Made by a program: the position numbers and the translations under genes
Source of the DNA: Membranipora membranacea
Lineage: Eukaryota; Bryozoa; Gymnolaemata; Cheilostomatida; Membraniporidae
Direction: 5' to 3'
Assembly: GCA_914767715.1 (NCBI GenBank)
Contig: OU612075.1
Span: forward strand, 20,336,001-20,400,000
DNA: 64,000 nt
Notes under the pieces: model-generated
What the model saw: the letters and a program-made list of their open reading frames with translations, nothing else
Database searches by the model: none
Told to the model about the DNA's origin: nothing
In this document: positions 26,601-37,787 of the stretch, piece by piece
Position numbering within the stretch: the stretch's first letter is position 1
Layout of the letters: each line of letters begins with the position of its first letter

Positions 26601-26683
26601 TAGAATATGATGACCTGTCCACTGATTGCCATGGTGACCATGAAGAACACATGGATCAGCTCAAAGAGACCACTTCAGTCTAA
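23636..26683 (+). CDS. Type I membrane receptor-like protein, paralogue 3 of 3
   Basis: Seven-exon model: 23636-23681, 24023-24234, 24610-24847, 25035-25211, 25637-25780, 26038-26178, 26469-26683; about 390 residues, phases 1,0,1,1,1,1. Exon 1 is a signal peptide (MIFLLYLLTSSVFIS). Exon 2 has GLGWFCYQAIHGELVDLSLN and several Cys. Exon 3 has two Cys (ACSVHTHCF). Exon 4 is the near-invariant exon. Exon 5 has EAQLTLTVYARS. The membrane span is about residues 281-303 (IGGACVLISAIVVTGIVHIY). The tail is acidic and shorter in shared sequence but keeps GEHAPSSLSD. Intron 2 begins with an inserted foldback element that has duplicated the splice donor. Surface receptor role is inferred from topology only. 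Confidence 0.78.
24233..24371. mobile_element. Foldback/MITE insertion flanked by a 12-bp direct repeat that includes the splice donor
   Basis: The 115-bp element (24245-24359) has a perfect 28-bp inverted core (24269-24296 with 24311-24338) and 8-bp ends gaacaag/cttgttc type. It is bordered on both sides by aggtgagtggta (24233-24244 and 24360-24371), a likely target site duplication. The left copy holds the exon 2 donor of receptor paralogue 3; the right copy recreates the same donor 127 bases downstream. Confidence 0.85.
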
Positions 26684-27332
26684 CTAAAATATTCTTTACT
26701 GACTTTGAATGGTTCAATACTGCGGCTCCCATCTGAATCTGATATTAATTAATTAGCTAACATTTACATGACCTACATTTAAAAGGATTGGAAGACAGAT
26801 GTTCTTATAGTTCCGTCAAAAGATCCGAAATTATTGTAAACCAAAGATATATGGGTGTCGACTATTGAATAATATGAGTTCCCTAAGCTTTTTTTTGACA
26901 TCATCCAAAATTGTAATATATTTTATAATGTATGTTATTTGAGTATATACTGCACAATCGGGGAAAGTCACTTCGCTTTATTTGTCAACCCTGCATGGCA
27001 AATGCCTATGTTGTAATAGTGTCTAATTTATAAAATTTAGTACAGTATTTTATTGAGGTAAAATTGTTACCTCTCTCAAGGAACAAAGTACAATTTAAAA
27101 ATACTAAGTTTAAGACGAGACTGACATTAAATCTTGAAAACAGCACAAATAAAGGTAGATTTTGGTAGATGATAAAAGCATAGAAATAGATTGTCACAAA
27201 TAGAAGTTTTCTTCAGCTTTATCAATTAGTGTCAACAAAATAAATGGTAACTCGATTGATGATTGTTCAAAAAAACGCTTTATTCTTAGGGAATATAAAT
27301 TGCAGTTATCAATCATGGGCGCCTTCAGGTAT
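26684..27332. other. Convergent intergenic region
   Basis: Holds the 3' ends of receptor paralogue 3 (+) and the protease gene (-). No further gene is seen. Confidence 0.5.
27279..27284 (-). terminator. Poly(A) signal of the secreted metallopeptidase gene
   Basis: AATAAA on the minus strand, about 50 bases beyond the stop codon at 27333-27335. Confidence 0.65.
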
Positions 27333-30300
27333 CTAACATTTCTTACATCTGGCATACCACCTACAGTTTCCACTCCTACACTGTGAGCCACTGGAGCACC
27401 AGCCGGTGCATTTCTTGTTAGTACACTTGTTCAGTACTAGGGGTATGTTTCTATTCTTACAGTACTGACCGGAGGGACAGTGTGAGTTAGTCTCACACTC
27501 CACACACCTCAGCCCATCACATCGATCTGTAAATAAGTTAGATAATTATAGTATGAGGTCAATCCACAATTAATCTGCTGAGAAGGATGTCATTGTTTTA
27601 TTTTATACCTGGTTACCAAGTTCAGTATAATCATTCATTATAAATACTCAATGGTATAATGCTTAGAACAAAGGGGCACAGGCCACAGCCGATTAATTCA
27701 AAGAATGATCACAATTTGAATCAATCGACGAGGCATCACATCATGCTTGTCCAGATGTGTTAGGGACCCTAGAGTTGCCAAATCTCTCTGGTCGAGTGTT
27801 TCCAAAACTCCCGCTCCAAATACCTGTACAAGTTGTCTAGAATTACTGTCTAAAGAACTAAAGCGTGATTCAATGGCTTAAAAAAATGCAGTAATTTTAT
27901 AGACCTTCAATATTAAAAGCACTTTTTAATGAAAGTCACATCAATCATTGAGACCAGAAGGAGCAGTAGACAATAATTATCGGTTTGAAAGCAAAACTCA
28001 GATAAGGTTTGATGAGTAGAGATGTTGTCAACTGTTTACTGAATCTCTGTCACACAATTATCAGAATTACTTGAGGATCAATTGAAAGTTGATAATTTAG
28101 TCTTTGATTTTGATTGTTCAACATGTAACAATTGCCTAACTGGTGAATTTAAAACCTGATATGGGAACCTTGGGTCAGTAAACATCAATTAAAGTGGTTT
28201 GTATTACATGATATTACATAGTATAGCCCAGACCTCCCTCAAACTAATGTGATAAGTGTATGTCACAGCTATGAGGGAGTTCATTGGTCACAGTTATGTA
28301 GAAATTATAGTTATTATAGATCATTTACTATTAATTTCCAAAGTGTAAACAATCATTATTTAAAGCATAACAGTAAAATATGACTTTTCCTCAGACAAAA
28401 TTAAAAAAGGTGCAAACACCATCAATTATAGTGAAAATCACGAGCTGCCTTTTACTTCAGCATTATTTTTCGCATTTCTTTTTCAGGATTACCAAAGTAT
28501 AATATTTATAAATGTTGAATAATTAGGAAACTTCTACTATTTTACCTTTATGCATTCTCACTTTTTCTTTCTTTCTCGGTTTGGAGATATACCTTAAAAA
28601 ATTGGGGGATCTTCGTTGTGGAAAATGGCATAATGAATTGTATTTTTTCCTGAAGGCTTTGCAATGGAAAAATGAGACTCATGTCAGTCAACCATCATCC
28701 AATGAGAATTCTGCTCATAACCTCGGCTTGCTTCCCATCCTTTATTTTCATTACAAGTCTTTGCATTCATTTTGACCAAAAATTTACCTACAATCAGTTT
28801 TCATTCCAACATCACACCTTTTGAGAAAATAAAATAATCATTTTTCTCCCACCTTATGATGTTGCATGACCCAGATCCCAAGTATGATACAAGTTACAAA
28901 CGACTACTCACTGTTTGCACACTGGCTGTTAGTGATACACCATCCGCCATTGCCGAGCTTGTTCACACAGTCGTTGAGTACGAGTGGTACGTTATTCCAC
29001 TTACAGTACTGTCCTGAGGGACAGTCTCCATTATTCTCACACTCTACACATCTTGCTCCGTCACACTTACCGGACTGACAAACCTACAACACAACAAGCT
29101 TAGTGATAGAACTGGTTTTGAAGCCTATTTCCAAGTGAGAATCTGAAAAATAAATATTGTTAAACCCATAATATTGAAAAAGTCATGAATTTGGTATTTC
29201 GATATCATGTTATGTGGTATTGTTTGTGTTTATAATTCCAATAGAATTCTGCTCAGTTTTGGTTTAGGTTGGATGATGTCATCATACAATAGTAAAGCGG
29301 TCATGATAAAAAAATAATCATAAATAAAAGAAAGTTATTTTTTATCTACGGTGTACAGTGCACATCTTGCTGAGCACGTCAGTGCCGACCTAGTTAACCA
29401 CGGTACAGCTTTCTTCAGTCACTTCATAATCTGGACCTCAACAATTATCTGTTGCCACCTTTGTTTTTAAACACAGTGTAGTGAATATATACTTGGCTGT
29501 CCCACTTAGAGAGGAATGTGACCGTAATATATACTGTGCTAGCTGTCAGCTGTTAGCCTGGCAGATCTGATAAACAGGGCGGGTGGTAAAACTCTAACCC
29601 TCAATCAGCTCTCCCCATCTCTAGAACTTTAATACTTAGTATACTTAATGAACAGTTAGATATGCCAAGTATATCTGAGAGATCTACTTTACCCTTACCC
29701 TTACTTGCCTACAAATGCTATTTAATTGCTGTTATCAATATTTTAGTAAAGGGGCCAGGATATATCATGATTTCAAACTATTCTGTTGAAGAATGTTGTT
29801 ATCAACTTACCCCATCTCTAAGACACCAGCCACCGTTAGATTTCTTAGCTCTACACCTGTTGAGTACGAGAGGTACGTCCTTATTAGAGCAGTACTCGTT
29901 ACTCGGGCAGTCTCCGTCATTCTCGCATTCTACACACTGTCCTCCGTCACATTTATCTATAATATCAATTATTAGTTTCTTAATATATTTGATCTGAAAT
30001 GCAAAACAATATGATAATATAAATAATATATTTGTTTTATCTGAAATACAAAATTACAATTTGGCTGTTCCTCATCTGTATTGCCGGATTGTCCCAGCGT
30101 AGGCAGAAAGACAAAAGTTTGCCCAGGATCATCAAATACACAATAATTTTCGACAGCCTGGATCAGAATAATTGATTTTGTTTCACCATAAACATTGGTT
30201 TTCACCAAATATTGAAAAATTTGCATTTCTTAGTAAATGAAATATAAATCAAAACTTGTCAACGATTTTCAGCGAAAAAGCATGAAATAAAATGCGAGAC

Positions 30301-33300
30301 ACTCACCTGAAGCACATATAGCGTCTCTGAGACAGAGAGCACCGTTAGACTTCTTGTTAGAACATGTGTTAACGATGAACGGATTGAATCTTCCTCTACA
30401 ATACTTTCCACTGCCGCATTGGCCATCCCCATTACAGTTAACGCATCTGAACCATGAGCAGATACCTAAAAATTAAACAAAAGATTTAAAGTAATTTTGA
30501 TTTATTATCATGCCATAATTGGCACAATTGATGGAGAGATCATTCTGCTGTGTGCTGTTAGAATCACGACAAAAGTGGGACAGACACATATGCTGAACAA
30601 AACACATGACATATACACGAGAGACACGAGAGACACATATGATAGATTCATGACAGATAAATGACAGCCACATGACAGATAAATGACAGCCACGTGACAG
30701 ATAAATGATTGCCACATGACAGATATATGACAGCCACGTGACAGCCATGTATACTCACCAGAGTTACAGTTACCCCCGGTGATACACGGAGCACCGATCT
30801 CTCCAGGACACCAGAATGGTTTCCATCGGAAGGTAGCGTAGTTAACTAAAGCTCTAATCTGTGACTGCGATGCTCTAATCCTGTGTGATATGAGGGACAA
30901 TATTGTTATATCAATGATTTATAATTAAATTAATTTCTATAAAAGTTATCTACCACTAAAGTTTTCATATTTCATATGACAATTATTAAGTATTGTAATC
31001 CAATATAATACATTTCACTACAAGATTATAGCCGCATGTAATGTTACCTGTCGTAGTAGTTGGTGGTGTCACCTCCGACATGATAATGCATGAGGTTGAT
31101 AGGGTTGGGGTTGTTTGGTATGGGTTGAGTGTTTGAGTTGATGTTACCGAATATTGTGCTTGTTCCCTCGTGTCCCCACGACCAGACTAGACCTTTCTCA
31201 GCAAACAGACAATCATGTCCAAACTCATGAGCTGCTGTCTCCATGAAGGCCAGGTCTTCGGCCGCACCGGCAGCAAAACCTAGAATAGAAGAAAAAAAAT
31301 AAATAACAGGGTCATAGTTTAGATAAAATGGTAGGGGAGGCAAAAGTCTAAGACAAGTCCGAAGCGACACCAGCAGGCGAGCTGTAAGCTCCTAAATAAA
31401 GGCTTCTAATTAGTGGAGCCGATTTCGTCATAGATTATTAAAATATTGTGTTTTTAGGGACACTGTATTTAGCTTTCTAGGAGAGGCAGGGCCTCCCTGT
31501 CTCCCCTAGAACTAAGGGCCTGCATAATCAAACGATGAAAATACACAAAATTGACTCTTCTTAGAATATTGCTGTAGTAGCAGATCAGGTATATCAGATA
31601 TAATTTAGTATATGTGTGACTTTTTTGTTTTTTTTTTATCATATTTTGAACTAGGGCTACTCTTTTATCAGAGACTCATACAGGGACATGATGCCAAACA
31701 TTAAGAGAGAAAAATTTTTACGTAGTGCTATCTTACGACTTGCGATGTCTTAGCTCGAATCACATGTATGCCCCTCACCTCGATATTTCATCCACATAGG
31801 AATCCACCATCTGCCTGGGTTGAATGATCTTAACCAGTTGCTGTTTGAGGGAACAGAGCCATACCACTTGAGAAATACTGGCTTGGCAAAGAAAAATGTC
31901 TCCTTCACATTGATTGAGACAGGGTAGTCAACAGCTCCTGCAAGAAATGTAAGATGTGAAAAAAACAACAGTATCAATGTGCAAAAAAATTGCATGACAT
32001 CAGATATTTGACTCTTAACAGCTGTCTTGTTTGGATAATCTCTAACAGGAAATCAATAAAGTAGACATAACATTTATAACTGATCAAATAAAGGAACTGA
32101 ATGGTTATCAATAGTAGCGTGTAACTCTGCAGGAATAAACACGTGCAAGGAGATAACAAACCAGAGTAAATAACAAAATTTGGACAAAATCAGCTGGAAA
32201 CCATAATTTTTCAATATAATGGTGCCATTGGGAATAACCGTTCCATTACAAGGCGCATCAGGAATGCAAATTCGTCCAAATATTTGTGAATCATTCAACA
32301 GCAGACGTGAAGGATTCAAGTGGATGTGAAATTGAGTGGGTAATAATATCGCTTGATTGCACTATTGAAGGTACCTGAGCTTTTGAGAATGTCCACTTCC
32401 CAGTGTTTCTTGATTCCTGCTTTGATCAAGTTACACATTTTCGTCGCTTGACTTCTCGATGGCCTTCTCCAGATTGCTCTTATACATTTAATTCTTATCG
32501 TTATCTCAATCCTGTATAACAGAAGTGACAATTTAAGAACTGCAGAGGCAGAAGGGAATTCATACCTAACATATACCGGAAGGCTTTATTTATTTATATT
32601 ATAAATCTTGTTTGCTGACTGACCAAGTTACAAAGATGTTTATACAAATAGACTTAGCTTCAAGATCAGCAACTTGTTACTGATTTTTCAAGCTGCAATG
32701 CTCTGTAAAAGCTGACACATGTTTTCATAAAAATAATTTGTACAAGCATACCTTCTACAGTTGCTCTTGTTTATAATTCTGACAGAGGTATGTTTCAATG
32801 GCCGAGTGAAGAATCCGAAGAGAAATCTCTTCTCTCTTCTCCTGACTACCTCAGATATTCCCACTGGGCTGTTAGAAGGAGGATTCTCACCATCAATGTC
32901 AATCTGTGCAAATTAAATACAACAATAAATAACAAGTGTGAATAGATTAGGTACCACAATAGCTGACTTGAGACTGTAAGTGTTGTTATGTCTTTGAGGT
33001 TTTGGTTTGGGATTAAAAATATTTAGGAAGAATCCTTCAATAATATATGAAACTTTAGTCCAAAACTTGGTGTTACTTTTATCCTACGTGATGTCGCAGC
33101 GACCTCAAGCATTAATACATTATTTCTACACAATTGTATTTCAGATTCCTTCCAGCATTCCTCACTGACGATTTGGAATGATAATTAAAAGAGGTTAAAA
33201 AAATCAGCAGCTGGAAATGATCCAGCTAAGAGGTTACCTAGACGTTACAGCAGGCGGCACCAAAATAAATGAAGTTAATTATAAGTGATTAAATTGAATT

Positions 33301-35960
33301 AAGTAATTGAACTGCTAGAGACAATTACAAAACAGACTGTAGTATACACACCAAATTTTCTAGTTCCTCTATAAGAGTACTCTCTATATCAGGTGATGTG
33401 AGGTTAGCCAGAGTCTTAACTATGCTGGCAGCGTCCGGATAATTCTTCTTGAACTGGTCACAAAATTGGTCAACACTTTGGTCATCCAGCTGTAAATTGT
33501 AAAAAGATAATTATAGGAAAGACGAATACTAAAGTAAGCAGAAAGCAGAAAGCAAGCCACATACCTGCCAAATATCTGCTTGAAGGTGAAAATAATGGCA
33601 AATACATCAGGACAATGTTAAGGTATCTCCCCTCTGGCCATATCAGCTAAAAACAAAGCCTCAGTCAAATACACCCTACACCAGTATTTTACGGATGTGA
33701 CCAAACTTTAGTCCTCCATAATATACATAACATTAATATATTGACGTCATGACAGAAAGTCGTTACACGGAATGAGTTTATTATGTTAGTAAATGACAGC
33801 TGGCCATAGGTCATAGGTCATAGACCAATTTCCTACCTCATCAGTCATTTGGCGCCTCAGGCGTTTACCACCGACAGTCAGTTCTCCTTCTGCTATACTT
33901 GCTATACTCGGTACTTGTGTAGTGGCCGGAATAGGTGGCTGCTCTATCTTACATATATCAAGACATTCCTCATTAGACTCAAACCTGTTACGATTTCCCT
34001 CGCATCCTTTGTAGTTGATCTCGACGCATGAGTCCGTGTCAGCGTTGTATGCATAGTAGAGACCAGAATAACTGGATAGATAAGAATAACAACCTTATTG
34101 TCAGCTTAAGAATATGGTTACAGGTCTATGAAAGGAACAGGCAAAGTAAAGCAGAAGAAATTTTGGCATAAAGTTCTTTGAACATTGATGATTGTTGGCA
34201 AGTCAGCATCACATTTACAAAATAACAGTTACAAGTCTTACAAGTCACAGTTTCCAGAAGATGTTGTGTTATCAGAGTTAGTTATCACTTCAGTTGCCTC
34301 CCCTTCATCCGGAGGGACGGTGCAGGGATCTGCACATATCCCCTCGCACTCCAGTCTAGTCTCGAATCTGTTGTCATTACCACCACATCCACTGTACTGG
34401 AACTGTACACACTGCTGAGACCCCTCGTCCCAGCCCCAATACATCTTCATCCCTGAAATATTGTTTATAAATTTTTTATAATAATTGCTACTACAGATCG
34501 ACCATCATTATGAACAATAGAAAATAGAATTTTTTAATGTCAACCATATATATAATTCAACAAGTAAACCATTAAAGAATCCAAGCAGGATTCGTGGATT
34601 CAAAATCACCAGATCAAAGCTTGTTTCTGTAAAAATTTCTTCTTAGCTATTCCAATAAAAATTTGTTATGGGTGATTGTAAGCAATAATTTTGATTGCAT
34701 CCGTTGATTTTTTATATTTCATGATAGTGTTGAGGAATTCGTTGGCTTTGTACCATGATAAGCGTAGAGCTTACCTGTGCTTTGCTGGCTGTCCTCTGCA
34801 CATTCTTGAACAGGACACGATACTTGATCAGCGTAGTTACAGACACACTTTGTTACATCAAACTTCAGACCGGCAGCTGGACAGTCAAACAGAGTAGGTG
34901 TATCAGACAAGTTTGACCTCTGGAAAAATGAGTTACAGTCGTCTGCAACATTAGGCGTGTAAAAGTTTCCTCGAGCCTCACAGTTACAGGCGGGGTTGAC
35001 ATCTGAAAATACAGAAAAGTACACTTTTTGGTTTTGTCACAAACTCAAATCAATCCAAAGCAGTGCCATGCAAAGGAAATAATGATGCAGATGATATATT
35101 GTTTTAGCTAGTTGGCCAATTTTCTGTGGCAAGCTTGTATTGGATCAAAAATGCAGCATCCCTCAATTTATCCTTATAGGCTAAAGACATCTGATATAAT
35201 AAACAGTGTTCATTTATTTGGAAGGTCTTTGTCTAATCATATTCAATTTAAATGGGATAAATCCTTGTTAATAAGGGAAACACTTGATTTCATTACTGCT
35301 TTAAATTTCATTTTAAACCTCCTAAAGTAGCAAGTTAAACTGTAAAAAATTTGAAACATAATTATATAACTTGACATATACATAAATATGCATATAATAT
35401 ATTTTCATTTTATTGTCAATATAAATAATTGAAACTTACCAGTGCAGAGAACATCTCCTGTATCGATGGTGAACTCAGAACAAATCTCGCTCGATCTTCT
35501 GGTCAGGTTACGAATTGTATCATTGATCTCTAAATCTAACCCGTCTGCGCAGAGATCAATGTAGTTATTGAGGTCGACAACATCGAGAGGCAGGTCGACC
35601 CGGTCCTCATTCGTAGCGCTTCCGTTCACTGGAAGTGTGTCATTGGCCAAACACTCTGTAAAACAAATTTCAAATATAAATATTTTAAATTGCAAATTTT
35701 ATTGATAAATTTTAAAAAGAAGCATTGATAAAGTAAGGTCATATAAAATAACAAAATAGGACATACAGTTTACAAATAATTTTGCGTCAAAAATATATAA
35801 CGTGTTCATATCATGTGCAGCACCAGTATATAAATATATAACGTGTTCACATCATGTGCAGCACCAGTACATTTATGTCCTTACGTTCCCAATCTTGACT
35901 GTAAACACTGAGACTGCAGCTTAGAGCCAGACAGCTAAGAACAGCAACTTTCCACCCCAT
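27333..35960 (-). CDS. Secreted multidomain metallopeptidase-like protein (CBM14, Kunitz-like, zincin core, Cys-rich repeats)
   Basis: Fifteen exons: 35885-35960, 35440-35655, 34775-35002, 34242-34452, 33837-34071, 33352-33489, 32752-32903, 32375-32511, 31779-31937, 31048-31279, 30759-30880, 30307-30465, 29811-29956, 28912-29083, 27333-27526. All phases agree; 858 residues. Signal peptide MGWKVAVLSCLALSCSLSVY. Residues 98-173 form a peritrophin-A/CBM14 chitin-binding domain (LFDCPAAGLKFDVTKCVCNY). Residues about 174-300 hold two Kunitz-like modules (FQYSGCGGNDNRF, INYKGCEGNRNRF). Dibasic sites RLRR and RRREKR follow and may be processed by furin-type enzymes. The zincin core is AAHEFGHDCLFAE (H535, E536, H539), then WSWGHEG and LMHYHV, a possible Met-turn. 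Four Cys-rich repeats (about residues 636-858, pattern CVEC..D..CPS..YC) end the protein; all are encoded by separate exons. The HExxH spacing does not match HExxHxxGxxH metzincins, so substrate and class are uncertain. An extracellular matrix, digestive or defence role is inference. Confidence 0.82.
31475..31511. repeat. Short inverted repeat in an intron of the metallopeptidase gene
   Basis: Arms ttctaggagaggcaggg and tccctgtctcccctagaa are nearly complementary around a very short loop. Confidence 0.7.
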
Positions 35961-36047
35961 TCTATTTCTTCTGTTTGTGATCCGCTGAGTAGATCACCAC
36001 AGAGGACAGTAATGTTTTGTGAATGGTTATTTCTCTCACAGCACTTG

Positions 36048-36055
36048 TTTATATA
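36048..36055 (-). promoter_or_regulatory. TATA box of the metallopeptidase gene
   Basis: TATATAAA on the minus strand lies about 90 bases before the ATG at 35960. This fits a start site near 36020 with a short 5' leader. Confidence 0.55.
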
Positions 36056-36060
36056 CCTTC

Positions 36061-37787
36061 CAGTTTGCTGATGTTCAACCTTGATTGGTGTAATTATACA
36101 GTACTAAAAGGTTCCTCAAACTCAAGTGTTTCCACGAATCTTGCGCCGCCCCGCCAAACATGAACCCGGATCCGAACAGAGATTACCTCTGCTCATGCAC
36201 AAAGTTAAACTAAATAGTATAAGTGGACTTGTGTCTAGATCCGGCACGACTCAACTCAACTGCAAATTATGACCTTCAACTAATTATTGTCACGACATCT
36301 CACTTGTGTCATTTTGGAAGCTGATGTTTACAGACTCCGAGGAACAGGATGGACACAAGATTTGATAGCTGGTCAGTTGAACGAAATAATTGACCTCGTA
36401 ACACCATACAACTTTTCCTCATATTACCAAAAATGGCATAACCACTTACATGACAGATGGTCATTACTGATCAATTAGCCATGTATTTCATGATAAATAC
36501 TGTAATTTTATTTTATATTTACATCGAGAAATTTTGCAACATTGTAATGTGGGAACCTCCCACAACACACAACCCACAACAAAATCTCATGCATTATATA
36601 CAAATATTGCAATTGCAAGTTAAAACAGAGCATTGCTACCTACAAAATAGGAATCTAATAAAAACATTTTTAGTTAATTACAACTGTATTGGAGAACTTC
36701 TTCTATCTGCGTTTAGGTGTGGTGTTAAATTTATTTGTTGACTCAATGAGGTAAAGTCAGGACCAACAATCTAATACTAAATGCTGAAGTTCCTCGTCTT
36801 TTCACCTTCCACATTGTACCAAGAATGTTTGCTGAGAAGATACGTAATTCGTCATGCAGTATATGATTTAGAAACAAGTACTCTGGCAATTCTCTTTCTC
36901 TCAGCATGGGGCAACCAGACAAAGATTTCGGTTAATTTTAATTATAAGACCCCTTGGTTCTTAAAAACATGAAGGATAATTATATCTAAGTGATATATTC
37001 CGCGGATATAATTATTGTTTACATACTATAGGAGTGTAAGTCTGCACAACAGAGGTATAATTACTGGGTTATCCAGATCCGGGATTGGTGGAGGTCTCCC
37101 AGGTCGGTTACCTTCATTTTTGATATCAGCCGTGAACTTGAGAGATACAATCAGGAAATTTAATCAGCACTATGATCATAGCCTGTACTGCTGCAGTGGT
37201 TATGTAATATGTGATAAGCACTCCACTGTATAGTCTGAACTGGTATGATTCACTGTTTCTAATGTATCGCTACGGTGTTCAACACTAGCGCTGTCATAAA
37301 GCCCTCTTTTCTTCAGAAAGAGCCGGTGCCCACTATCAAGCCTATAACCCAATTTAGCGTGGCGTCGCTAGTGGGTTTCGGTTGGTCTAAGTCCTCAGAC
37401 GACTGCAATGCAAGTTAGTGGCATTACATTATCAATCACTCATGAGTGCAATGCCACTAATCGCATTGCAGCCGTTTGAGCACGCTTAGATTAGGTTTTG
37501 GTGGAAATAGTGAACAGCTGAGAGCATTAAAATATAGCAGACCAATGGATTTGTAAAGACAACTATATTTGCAATCATCATCATCATGCTTAACGAATTT
37601 ACACATTTACACATAATTACAAAACTTCAGTGTATTATACCCATATCTGATAAGAGTAAGTTAAAACTAAGTGTATGAGATGTGCAGCAATATTTTGAGG
37701 CATTATTTTATTGTAAAACTAGAGGTTTCTGTCAGTCCGACAGACAGAAAAGTCCCCAGGATGTCTACATCAAACTAAACCCGTTTG
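36061..37787. other. Intergenic with an inverted-repeat element
   Basis: No gene is seen. A foldback element covers about 37386-37490: arms 37403-37425 and 37450-37471 (ctgcaatgc...gtggcatt) are complementary with few mismatches, and weaker complementarity extends outward. Confidence 0.6.
37707..37712 (-). terminator. Poly(A) signal of cGAS-like gene 1
   Basis: AATAAA on the minus strand, about 76 bases past the stop codon at 37788-37790. Confidence 0.55.

Noticed and set aside
30473-30900. Minus-strand frame with repeated CHLSVMWLSF-type words in the intron after exon 11 of the metallopeptidase
   Set aside because: It reads a degenerate simple repeat (acagataaatgacagccac type) beyond a strong donor at 30758.
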